64,000 bases of DNA, taken from Oryzias latipes. Its lineage: Eukaryota > Chordata > Actinopteri > Beloniformes > Adrianichthyidae. This document shows, one piece after another, positions 53,012 through 63,081 of the stretch. Where the stretch lies: contig NC_019867.2 of the NCBI RefSeq assembly GCF_002234675.1, positions 30,850,747-30,914,746 of the forward strand, written 5' to 3'. A program made the position numbers and the translations under genes. Each line of letters starts with the position of its first letter. The stretch's first letter is position 1. The notes below the pieces were generated by a model that was given only the letters and a program-made list of their open reading frames with translations, searched no databases and was not told where the DNA came from.

Positions 53012-53024
53012 GGAAAGTGAAAGT
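53012..53024 (+). promoter_or_regulatory. parp14: ISRE upstream of gene B
   Basis: GGAAAGTGAAAGT, the same element as in gene A's promoter, 65 bases before the start codon. A TTTAAA box follows at about 53035. Predicts interferon control of both copies. Confidence 0.75.
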
Positions 53025-53088
53025 CAGATCAGCCTTTAAACCTCCGCCCCGCCGCTGTGCCTCAGTCTGTCCGGTTCGGTTCGGCGGG

Positions 53089-53260
53089 ATGGCTGACGGT
53101 CCGCCGGTGGTCGTAGAGGGGGACTGGGATCCGTCCCAGCAGAAAAGCGTCAAGCTGAAGCTGCAGGTTTACTTCCAGAGCAAGAAGAAGTCTGGCGGAG
53201 GAGACTGCCGGGTGGAGCTGGAGGACGACGCCGCCAGAGTCTACTTCAGCTCCGGGGAGG
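53089..53260 (+). CDS. parp14: Gene B exon 1
   Basis: [20 protein letters not shown] and on, same protein as gene A exon 1. Donor GTGAGT. Confidence 0.92.
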
Positions 53261-56200
53261 GTGAGTGCTCGAACCCGCAACCTCAGCCGAACTCATGCGG
53301 TTCTGATTTTCTGTTTCAAGGAAAACTTTTCAGTGACTCTGCTACCCCCCCCCCCCCTCAATAAAAACCAACGTACACCTGTAAGCTGACCTCCCAGCAG
53401 GCACTGCTCCTCCTCTTTTAACTGGTTGCGCATTTGCGAGCTTAAACTGTGTCACGCACACACTTGGGGAGTTTTTTTGTCACGCTGTCACAAAATATTT
53501 ACACATTTCGGACAGTCTTTTTCGGGGGAGGGGGTGCGCAGAATGATCAGCTGACATCCATCCATCTCCAGCCCCCACCCAAAGGAAGCTGTCCCATCTG
53601 TTTATTGAGGGGGTGTGTCCCGTGACTCAGCGCTGTTCATCATAACAGACTAGTTCAGACTTTGGACTTCATCCCTACCTTCAGCTCCTCCACCTGTGGG
53701 AGGGGCGCCTTCCTCACCTCTTCTTTCTCTTTCGGCTTTTCCCATCAGGGGTCGCCACAGCGAATCATCCTCTTCCACCTCACTCTATCATGAACATCTT
53801 CTACCCTAACATTAGCCAACTTCATGTCCTCTGTCAAGACATCCATATATCTCCTCTTTGGCCGTCCTCTTGCCCTCCTGCCAGGCAGCTCCATCTCCAA
53901 CATCCTTCTACCAATATATCCACTATCCCTCCTCTGAACATGTCCAAACCATCTCAGTCTGGCTTCTCTGACTTTGTCGCTAACACAGGCAACATGAGCC
54001 GTCCCTCTGATGTACTCGTTCCTTATCCTGTCTAACCTGGTCACTCCTAAGGAGAACCTCAACATCTTCATCTCCGCTACCTCCATCTCAGTCTCTTGTC
54101 TCTGTCTCACTGCTACCGTCTCTAACCCATAGAGCAGAGCTGGTCTCACCACTGTCTTGTACACCTTTCCTTTGAGTCTTGCTGACACTCTTCTGTCACA
54201 CAACACTCCTGACACTTTCCTCCACCCGCTCCAACCTGCCTGCACTCGCCTCTTCACCTCTTTTCCACACTCCCCATGACACTGAACTGTTGACCCCAAG
54301 TACTTAAACTCCTGCACCTTCTTCACCTCAGCCCCCTGTAACCTAACGCTTCTACCTTGGTCCCTCTCGTTCAGACACATGTATTCTGTCTTACTACGAC
54401 TGACCTTCATGCCTCTTCTTTCCAGAGCAAACCTCCACCTCTCTAGCTGTTCCTCCACCTGCTCTCTACTCTCACTGCAAATTACAATGTCATCCGCAAA
54501 CATCATTGTCCAGGGAGATTCCTGTCTTACCTCGTCTGTCAGCCTGTCCATCAGCATAGCAAACAAAAAAGGACTCAAAGCTGATCCTTGGTGTAGTCCC
54601 ACCTCCACCTTGAACTCCTCTGTCTGACCTACAGCACATCTCACCACCGTCATACTTCTCTCATACATGTCCTGAACTACTCTGACATACTTCTCTGCCA
54701 CTCCAGACGACCTCATACAGTACCACAGCTCCTCCCTCGGCACCCTGTCATACGCCTTCTCTAAATCTACGAACACACAATGCAGCTCCTTCTGACCTTC
54801 TCTGTACTTTTCCATCAACATTCTCAAAGCAAAAATGGCATCAGTGGTGCTCTTACGGGGCATGAAACCATACTGCTGCTCACAGATCTCCACCTTCTTC
54901 CTAAGCCTGGCTTCCACTACTCTTTCCCACAGCTTCATTGTGTGGCTCATCAACTTTATTCCTCTATAGTTGCTGCAGTTCTGCGTGTCACCCTTGTTCT
55001 TAAAGATCGGGACCAGAACGCTTCTCCTCCATTCCTCAGGCATCTTCTCACTCTCTAGAATCCTATTGAACAACCTTGTTAGAAATTCCACTGCTGTCTC
55101 TCCTAAGCACTTCCATACCTCCACAGGTAGGTCATCAGGACCAACGGCCTTTCCGCTCTTCATCCTTTTCAGAGCCTTTCTAACCTCATCCTTTCCAATC
55201 TCTGCTACTTCCTGCTCCACAACAACCACATCTTCCTCCCTTCTTTCCCTGTCATTTTCCTCGTTCATCAGCTCCTCAAAATACTCCTTCCATCTTTTCT
55301 GTACACTCTCCTGGGTTGTTAGCACCTTTCCATCTCTGTCCTTAATCACCCTTATCTGTTGCACGTCCTTCCCATCTCTGTCTCTCTGTCTGGCTAGCCT
55401 GTACAAGTCCTTTTCTCCTTCCTTTGTGTCTAACCTGTCATATAGCTCATCGTAAGCTTTCTGTTTGGCCTTTGCCACCTCTCTCTTCACTTTACGCTGC
55501 GCTTCCTTGTACTCCTGTCTACCTTCCTCAGTCCTTTCTACATCCCACTTCCTTTTAGCCAACCTCTTCCTCTGGACGCATTCCTGTATTTCCTCATTCC
55601 ACCACCAAGTGTCTTTACCGTCTTTCCTCTTTCCAGATGACACACCAAGCATCTTCCTACCTGTTTCCCTGATAATCTCTGCTGTAGTTTTCCAGTCATC
55701 TGGAAGCTCATCCTGACCACCCAGGACCTGTCTCAACTTCTGCCTAAATTCCTCACAAGTTTCTTCATTCTGTAGCTTCCACCACTTGGTCTTCTTTTCT
55801 GTTTTCCCTCTCTTCTTCTTCCTGACCTCCAGAGTCATCTTACACACCACCATGCGGTGCTGTCTGGCTACACTCTCTCCTACCACCACTTTGCAGTCAA
55901 TAACCTCTCTCAAATGACTTCGTCTACACAGGATGTAGTCCACCTGAGTACTCCTACCTCCACTTCTGTATGTCACTCTATGTTCCTCTCTCTTCTGGAA
56001 GTAAGTGTTGACTACAGCCATTTCCATCCTCTTCGCAAAGTCTACCACCATCTGTCCCTCCAGATTCCTTTCCTTCACACCAAACCTGCCCATCACCTCC
56101 TCATCACCTCTGTTGCCCTCACCAACATGCCCATTAAAGTCTGCTCCAATAACAACTCTCTCTCCTCTAGGAAAACTCTCTATGACCTCATCCAACTCAC

Positions 56201-59200
56201 TCCAGAATCTCTCCTTCACTTCTAACTCACAGCCAACCTGTGGCGCATACCCACTGACTACATTCACCATCACCCCTTCGATTTCTAACTTTAGGCTCAT
56301 CATCCTGTCTGAGACTCTTTTCACCTCTAGAACACTGTTTACAAACTCCCCCTTCAGAATCACTCCTACCCCGTTTCTCTTCCTATCAACACCATGATAG
56401 AAAAGTTTGTATCCTCCTCCAATACTACGTGCCTTGCTGCCCTTCCACCTTGTCTCCTGCACACACAGTACATCTACCTTCCTTCTCTCCATCATGTCTG
56501 CCAGCTCTCTGCCTTTCCCTGTCATTGTGCCAACGTTAAGAGTCCCTATTCTCAAACCTATGTTCCTGCCTTTTCCCTTCTCTCTCTGGCCACGGACCCT
56601 TCTGCCTCCCCTCTTTCTTCGACCAACAGTAGTCAAATTTCCACCGACACCCTGTAGGTCAACAGCATCTGTGGCGGTCGTTGTTAACCCGGGCCTCGAC
56701 CGATCCGGTATGTCTAAAGTGTTGTGGATGATTCGCATGGTTATTTTGGCAATTTTTACGCCGGATGCCCTTCCTGACGCAACCCTCTCTATTTATCCGG
56801 GCTTGGGACCGGCACAGAGGCAACTGGCTTGCAACCCCTGTGGCTAGATTGGGCGCCTTCCTCACCTGAATCTGTGAAATCCTGGTCTCAGACTAGGAGG
56901 TTCTGCTCGTCGTTCCAGTCGCTTCACACAATGAACCACAGAGAGCCGGAGGTCCAGTCTGGTGAAACCAGAACCTCTGATTCTGGTCTTTAGGTCTGTT
57001 TGAATGACAGCTGTCAGTAAAATTGCTTCCAATCCCAGCGGTTCCCTCAGAATATGTCTCTTTCCCATGAACGTCCTAAATGAGGAGCATGTCCTGTTTC
57101 TGGAGTTTCATTCCTGAACCTGGTCTGACGGGATCTGAGAGGCCGTTCCATGGCGACACAAAGACTCTGAAGCTTTAGGGGTCAGACAGTAAACACCCAC
57201 TCCAATGAAAACAGAGTTTAGGGTGTTTAAACGTGTTCTTGGAGCATTTTTAATGATGGAGGACATTTATTAAGAAAATATTATTATGGGATTTCTGACT
57301 ATTCAAATCAATGTGAATCAGGAGCAGATGAAAAATGCAAAAGATTGTAGTTGTGACGTTGTGGGTCGATGAGCGGGCCGCAGCCTCCCTGCTCCTCCCC
57401 TTTCTGATCATCCACCTGCAGACAAACAGATCCATGAACGTCTTTGTTTTCCAGGTCTGACCTGGAATCTGAATCTAAACCGGACGATTGGATAGATCTG
57501 ATATTCCCGCCATTTTTGTTGCACCGCTAATGTTATGTTGGAGGTGGGAGGGGCTGTAAGCTAGTGGGAAAGTGTGTACACAAAGGGATGATGGGAAATG
57601 AGTGAAGGCTTACTCTGCACCAACCGTCCCGTCCCGCCCCCAACTCAGAGGTGAACTTCTAACGAACTCCTGCTGCTCTGCAGAAACTATGTCCTAGAAA
57701 ACAACACAGGTTTTTAGATTTTGGCGAAAAACAGCATCATTATAATAATAATAATATATAAAATAATAATTATAATAATAATTAAAAAAAACTACTGGGA
57801 ACACTTTGGAAATAGATCAGACAGACGTTTGGAGTGACTTTAAGACTTGGGGCTTTTGTGCGGTTCTGTTTGCAGTGAGAGAGCAGGTCCTGCTGAGGCA
57901 GGACCACCAAATCCTCCTGGGGGAGAAGATGGTCAAGTTAAAGCTGACGTCAGAAGCGAGTCACCTGGAAAAGGTGAGAAGCAGGCGATCCAAACCCACC
58001 ATCATCCTCACATTCATGCCGACTCACAGAGTTTGGTTTTTCAGTTGCAAAATGACGATTTTTCAGATATTGGAGGTGTTGTTCTTTTTTTAATTTTGAC
58101 TCACATGTTTCGAACTTTGGTGGAGAAATCAAATCAACAAGAACTTTTAAAAGGAACACACATTTGCATTTAATTATTTCTTTAAAATACTGCCTTAAAT
58201 AAACACATGTGCAGGTCATTATTTCAATAATTATTTAGCATTTCCAACTTTGTATTTCTTATTTTTTCCAGTGTTCCTACATTTAGTTTTTAGGACGTGT
58301 TCCCATAAGTATTTCCACATTTTAATCTTAAATCACCTCTTTAATCACCTCTGTGGGGCGTGTGACGGGCGTGTTTTTTTTTTTTGCATTCATTTATTTT
58401 GGGTTCAGGGATTATTTGCTCCCCATAGAAATGACCGGGAATAACTCGAGGAGCGGCGGATGCCGGCGCCCCATTTTGTCGGTTCCATTGCCAAAGTGGC
58501 GTTGAGCTCCGTCTCCCCAGGTCTCGATCCTCCTACACTCAGTCATGGAGACTCGTTAGCGTCATCGGTCTAACCAGTCAGACGAGGTTAACGCCTCCAC
58601 TTCCTTGTGCTGACGACTAGCAGTGGAAGGACCACAGCAGCCAGACTGTCACGTCAAATCGATGTCTTTTTTTGAAACCTCGTCTCTAAAGACAGCGGAC
58701 TTGAGTCAAACTGTCCAATAGAGTTTCTTTTAATGCCTTTTCTTACCCTCTGCTCTACTGTTAATCACTTCTTTGCACTTTTCCAACCTGTAAATGTGTC
58801 TTCTGAGAATGTTCTTGCTCCTCCTCAGGGAATCGAGTAGGGTCAAGGTTTTTCCAGTCAGGTTTATAAAGCAGCTCTGAAGTCGTTCCTTTAATCTCAC
58901 TGAGATATGAAAAAGAGCGTCGGTCAATCATTCATCTGCAGATCGTTTTTATTGCAATGAACAGAACAAAGCAAAAGGTTTCAGCGTTTGTTGATCAAAC
59001 TAAGAGCTTAAACTTTAGAAATGCCTCTCCTCATCCTGCAGCTGAACATTTTCTTTCACTCAGAATCCACATTTTCTTCTCTCTGAATCAGAATATCGAT
59101 TCAGAGAGGCACCACATCAATCACCATATTGTAATATGTGCCCGTTGAGTAGCGTAACTTTGATTTGTCATTGAAATGATGGAATTCAGCTTTAATGAGG

Positions 59201-62200
59201 TTTTTCCTAAAGCAGAAACCAGACGATGATTCATTTGTTCACCAGTCCTGATGGCTGAGTTTCTCTCTAAGAACAGGGATGTAAGCCGTTTCTGTTCAAC
59301 ATCAGTGACCACATTTAAATCAGCCTCAGGTTGGTGGTCGGAGACGGTCGTCTTCATTTTTTGCATTTATTTTTCCTTTGACTGGAAGAACTGGAATCCC
59401 TGCAGTTCAGATGCAGGATTCCAGTTCAGAAAAAATAATATTTTATTTTCAGAGCTTCAGTTACAAAAACGATTCTTTTCTTTTTTCTTCTCCTCAGAAC
59501 TCAGCAAACAAGCAGACAAATCCAGGTGAGTTTTTTTCTTCAGGTCTGAGACATTTGTTTAAGATTGTAAGCGGTGATTAATGTGACATTTGAACACAAT
59601 AGTCTCATTTCATGAACTCTCTCAGGTGTTTGCAAGACATCCATAATGCAAATGAGTGTTACTAGCATCTTACACATGAATAATGTTAGTTATTCTGTTA
59701 TAAAAGCTTATTAAGACTTTAAAAACATTTGTTAGACATCTATAATGCCAGTAAATATCACAACAGCATCTTATAAAGACATGAATAATGCTTGTTATTG
59801 TGTTAACAAAGGAATCTTATTATAAAGTGTTTGCGTTTCTTTGTGTTTTCAGACACTTTATTGATTTTAATGCCCACAAAGACATTTTCTTTAGTTTAAT
59901 GAATCTGTGACGTACATTTGCTCCGCTGAGCTGCAGGAAACTAATTCTATGCAGTAAACAGAGAAAAGGTCAAACTGCTTTGTATAATCTAAAGTCTTGT
60001 TAAATGATAAAACACAACATTGTTTAAAGAGTTCAGTTCTGTGCTGCATGTTCCTGACAAATGTCAAAAGCCTCAGACTGTCCAAACATGTTTGTTTGTG
60101 GGTTCAAGACACAGATGTGTGAATCTGATTTCCTGTTTGTCAGGAGGATCATCAGATTTAAAGAGTCCAGAGTCTGAAGATGAACCTGAAGATGGATCAG
60201 CAAAGCCAGACATTGAAGGTTGGTCCTCTTTTCCATCAGAGGAGATGCAGAGTGATGAGTCTCTTTCTTAAGTTCAGGATCAAATATTCGTTCTAAAGTG
60301 GTGAAAGTTGAAGGACAGAAACCCGTATCAACTACTGCAGAGTCCTTAATTACCTAAAGATATGTTAAAAAACATGATTGTTTACAAAGTATTAATATAA
60401 ATGCCACTTTAAGAGCCTGGTGGGAATTTCTCAAAATATCAAAATCATCAATTCAACCCTGCAAAATGACACCCATCTGGAACAATCCGGACATCCTTAT
60501 AATTAAAAAAATGATCCACTTCCCAGCTTGGCAAGCAAGGGGCGTAAAACAACTAGAGCACATAATTATTGATAGAAGATTCATAACTCCCCAGGAACTT
60601 CAAGACAAACATGGAATAAATAAGTTCTTGGAATATCAGCAACTTAAATCAATTATTACTAAAAAGTTTAAATACAGAGACAACGATTTAAAGCTACCAG
60701 AAGCAGTTACTTCTTTGATTAATTTTTCAATGAATAAAACTCTCTCCAAAATATACAAACTTTTATGTAATTTAGATAATAATATCTAACTTCCAACAAC
60801 AAAATGGGATGCAGATTTGAGCATCAGCACAGATGAAAGCTTCTGGTCAGAACTCCTTCTAAACACCTTTAAACTGACAAAAAGTCCAAATCTGCAGCTA
60901 ATCCATTTCAAAACTCTTCACAGAATTTACTACACTGGACAGAGGATGTTCAAGATGGGTTTCAGTAACTCAGACGTTTGTGAGCACTGTGACAGTAATC
61001 TACCCGACAGTTACATGCATGCACTATGGTTCTGCACGCCTGTCCAGGCTCTCTGGCAGCAGGTATGTGCCGACCTATCAGTCTGGCTTAAAGTTTCAAT
61101 CACGGCCTCACCGTCACTTTGTGTGCTTGGTGACATGAGTGCCATCGATGTAGAAGGAGGATTAGTATCTGTTATTTTCATAACTCTTTGTATTGCTAAA
61201 AAAACTTTTTTAATAAATTGGAAAAACAAGAAAAAATTGATCACGAGTGAGGGAAGATTGGGGCGTGAGATTGACAGGCGGATTGGTGCGGCGTCCGCCG
61301 TTATCTGTTATCTGTCTTGGCGGAGAGAGAGCTGAGCCGGAAAGCAAAGCTCTGAATTTACCGGTCGATCTTTGTTCCAAAACTCACAGATGGTCATGAG
61401 CTCTGAATCATGACCCAAAGAACGAGGTCTAATACTGTATGCATCTCACAAGAATCACACACAACTGTACACAATTTATGTAATAATTCCAAATAAACTA
61501 TATAAAATACGCATAAACTGTGCAATTCTCAACCAAACAACAACTCAAACCAGCTCAAAACCAAATTCACGTAAAGATGCGTTAGCTGAAACCCTAGACG
61601 ACCTCTGTGCACATCGACGAATGAAAGGAAAAACTTTTGACTTAAATCATGCATGAATTACAAAAGACCAACATTTTATACGTGGAGAGTATGGAAAATG
61701 TAGTAAGTGGCTGTTTGACACGGCCTTTAGGTAAATGGTTGCTTCAGTAACAAAAACACAAAAGATTGTTCTTTAGAAAATCTTTTTCCTTCATTCAGAA
61801 TGTTTTGATCCTGTTTTTTTTTTAAATTTTAGGATGTTCATTTTTTCTCCTCAGACTCTCAGGCCGGTCCGCCCCCCGCTGTGGTTCTAGAGAACATCTC
61901 AGACGACTTGTCCAGAGATCTGCTGATGATGCTGGTGGAGAACATCTCTGGCGAGAACGAGAACGACTTCAGTCTGGAGATCCTCTGGGAGTCCCACGTG
62001 GCTGTGGTCACTTTCAGCAGCCCTGCCGGTGGGAACTGACGATGTCTGCTCTGAATCAAACTCTGGATTTCTGCATCCAGTCCTTTAGGTGCAGAAGCTG
62101 CAAGGATGATTAGAAAAATCAGTCTTTCTTATTTGGTATTTGCTGCTGTCAACTGACCAGAAAAAAAATAAAAAGGAGAAAGTTAGCTGAAGTTATAAAG

Positions 62201-63081
62201 AGCTGAAGAGAGAGTCACAAAGACTAGGAAATATCCAAAAAGCGTGTTCAGATCCTGCAGTTAGCCTCTTTCCATGAAGGTTTTTGTTCCAACTTAAAGA
62301 CACACTTCCATGAAAATTCTGTTTTTGGTGTTTTCTAACACTTGTAGCATTTTTCTGATGATGGAGGACATTTATGAGGAAAATTAAGCTTAAAATTGCA
62401 TTTCTGAGTATTTGAGTATTAAAATAATTGCTAATCAGGAGAGGATGAAAAAATACTGTTTGAAAAAATTCATATTTGTGACGTAGAAAATACGCTGGGC
62501 GGGCCACTAACTTGCTATCTGGCTGGATAACTCTTATATTGCTCGCCATTTTTGTTGAACCAGTAATGTTAGGTTGGGGTTGTGAGGGGCTGTAAGCTAG
62601 CGGGAGGGCGTGTAAACAGATGGATGATGGGAAATTACGCCTCGCCAACAGCCTCACACACTGAGGTGCAATTCTAATGACCTTCTACAGAAACTATGTC
62701 CTAGAAAACGACCCAGATTTCTTTTATTTTGTCTAAAAACGTCATAATCACAATCAAAAGTCCACTGGGAACGCTTTGGCAATAGATCCAAAGATGATCA
62801 GAGTCGACTTTTAGCATATTCTGTCTCATTTTAGGAGGAAGTCTTCCCTGAAAGCTCTTAGATGCAGCTTTTAGGAGGCATGACTGCTGTCATTTCCTGT
62901 AACGAGGATCTCCAGCCTGTTTCACGATAAAGGAGTAATCTGGAGTTTTTTACAGCTGCAGAGAAGTTCATGTCTGTCTGCGAGAAGCACCCCAAGCTCC
63001 ACAAACACGGCCTGACCGCTCGACCACTGGAGACGGCCAAGAGCGTCCGAGTGGAGAGTCTTCCTCCAACTGTGAGCCAAG
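53089..63081 (+). CDS. parp14: PARP14-like gene B, 5' part (6 exons in window)
   Basis: Exons 53089-53260, 57876-57973, 59498-59525, 60144-60218, 61855-62028 and 62956-63081 share phase and, mostly, exact length (172, 98, 28, 174 and 126 bp) with gene A exons 1-5 and 7. The gene continues beyond the right edge, so its macro, WWE and catalytic parts are not visible. It lacks the fused 285-bp exon of gene A. It is head-to-head with gene A, 14 kb apart, with the lectin-like gene and the minisatellite between. Exon 1 is almost identical to gene A's while exons 2-6 are diverged (roughly half to two thirds identical by eye). Intron 1 holds a full-length LINE. Confidence 0.88.
53720..56850 (-). mobile_element. 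Full-length RTE-type LINE
   Basis: 3131 bp bounded by an exact 17-bp target duplication, GGGCGCCTTCCTCACCT (53703-53719 and 56851-56867). The 3' end on the minus strand is a short GAAAAGCCGAAAGAGAAAG-type tail typical of RTE elements rather than poly(A). It lies antisense in gene B intron 1. Exact duplication, full length and an open ORF point to recent insertion. Confidence 0.9.
53745..56738 (-). CDS. RTE-type LINE endonuclease/reverse transcriptase
   Basis: 997 residues with no stops. The APE-type endonuclease covers about residues 60-300 ([45 protein letters not shown]). Reverse transcriptase covers about 500-780 ([63 protein letters not shown]). A C-terminal [19 protein letters not shown] block follows. 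The catalytic FADD replaces the usual YADD, as is common in this clade. It nicks target DNA and copies its own RNA into the nick. All blocks look intact; it may be competent or very recently inactivated. Confidence 0.93.
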   Translation of the reverse strand: MRIIHNTLDIPDRSRPGLTTTATDAVDLQGVGGNLTTVGRRKRGGRRVRGQREKGKGRNIGLRIGTLNVGTMTGKGRELADMMERRKVDVLCVQETRWKGSKARSIGGGYKLFYHGVDRKRNGVGVILKGEFVNSVLEVKRVSDRMMSLKLEIEGVMVNVVSGYAPQVGCELEVKERFWSELDEVIESFPRGERVVIGADFNGHVGEGNRGDEEVMGRFGVKERNLEGQMVVDFAKRMEMAVVNTYFQKREEHRVTYRSGGRSTQVDYILCRRSHLREVIDCKVVVGESVARQHRMVVCKMTLEVRKKKRGKTEKKTKWWKLQNEETCEEFRQKLRQVLGGQDELPDDWKTTAEIIRETGRKMLGVSSGKRKDGKDTWWWNEEIQECVQRKRLAKRKWDVERTEEGRQEYKEAQRKVKREVAKAKQKAYDELYDRLDTKEGEKDLYRLARQRDRDGKDVQQIRVIKDRDGKVLTTQESVQKRWKEYFEELMNEENDRERREEDVVVVEQEVAEIGKDEVRKALKRMKSGKAVGPDDLPVEVWKCLGETAVEFLTRLFNRILESEKMPEEWRRSVLVPIFKNKGDTQNCSNYRGIKLMSHTMKLWERVVEARLRKKVEICEQQYGFMPRKSTTDAIFALRMLMEKYREGQKELHCVFVDLEKAYDRVPREELWYCMRSSGVAEKYVRVVQDMYERSMTVVRCAVGQTEEFKVEVGLHQGSALSPFLFAMLMDRLTDEVRQESPWTMMFADDIVICSESREQVEEQLERWRFALERRGMKVSRSKTEYMCLNERDQGRSVRLQGAEVKKVQEFKYLGSTVQCHGECGKEVKRRVQAGWSGWRKVSGVLCDRRVSARLKGKVYKTVVRPALLYGLETVAVRQRQETEMEVAEMKMLRFSLGVTRLDRIRNEYIRGTAHVACVSDKVREARLRWFGHVQRRDSGYIGRRMLEMELPGRRARGRPKRRYMDVLTEDMKLANVRVEDVHDRVRWKRMIRCGDP
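57190..57815. repeat. Dispersed repeat family R2, copy 1
   Basis: Collinear with 62290-62795: GATGATGGAGGACATTTAT-like, GAGGGGCTGTAAGCTAG, GATGATGGGAAAT, GAAACTATGTCCTAGAAAAC and CACTTTGGAAATAGATC-like blocks. No ORF. Gene B intron 1, ending about 60 bp before exon 2. Confidence 0.7.
57876..57973 (+). CDS. parp14: Gene B exon 2
   Basis: [20 protein letters not shown] and [12 protein letters not shown], 98 bp, clean TTTGCAG acceptor and GTGAGA donor. Confidence 0.88.
57974..59497 (+). other. parp14: Gene B intron 2
   Basis: AT-rich sequence with a GC-richer patch at 58430-58640 of unknown nature. No exon, ORF or repeat family recognised. Confidence 0.35.
59498..59525 (+). CDS. parp14: Gene B exon 3, 28-bp micro-exon
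   Basis: NSANKQTNP between TTCTCCTCAG and GTGAGT. Same length and phase as gene A exon 3. Confidence 0.78.
60144..60218 (+). CDS. parp14: Gene B exon 4: acidic linker
   Basis: [20 protein letters not shown] and PDIE. The GTTGGT donor is weak but is the one that keeps frame with exon 5. Shorter than gene A exon 4. Confidence 0.65.
60380..61335 (+). mobile_element. 5'-truncated L1/Tx1-like LINE fragment
   Basis: Two frames (60466-60789 and 60817-61335) encode the post-RT C-terminal region of an L1/Tx1-type ORF2. The first includes [18 protein letters not shown]. The second includes [19 protein letters not shown], the zinc-knuckle-like [19 protein letters not shown], and ALWQQVC. A stop separates the frames. 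The RT and endonuclease parts are missing. Gene B intron 4. Confidence 0.75.
61436..61722. repeat. Dispersed repeat family R1, copy 3
   Basis: Matches the 3' half of 33547-33976: CATCTCACAAGAATCACACA, AAATTCACGTAAAGA-like and GTGGCTGTTTGACAC. Confidence 0.6.
61855..62028 (+). CDS. parp14: Gene B exon 5: RRM-like repeat
   Basis: [20 protein letters not shown], then [20 protein letters not shown] and AVVTFSSPA. 174 bp as in gene A. Confidence 0.9.
62290..62795. repeat. Dispersed repeat family R2, copy 2
   Basis: See the copy at 57190. Same orientation, diverged by many substitutions. Gene B intron 5, just before exon 6. Confidence 0.7.
62956..63081 (+). CDS. parp14: Gene B exon 6
   Basis: [20 protein letters not shown] and [20 protein letters not shown]. 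126 bp, homologous to gene A exon 7. Ends in phase 1 at GTACCT. Confidence 0.9.
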
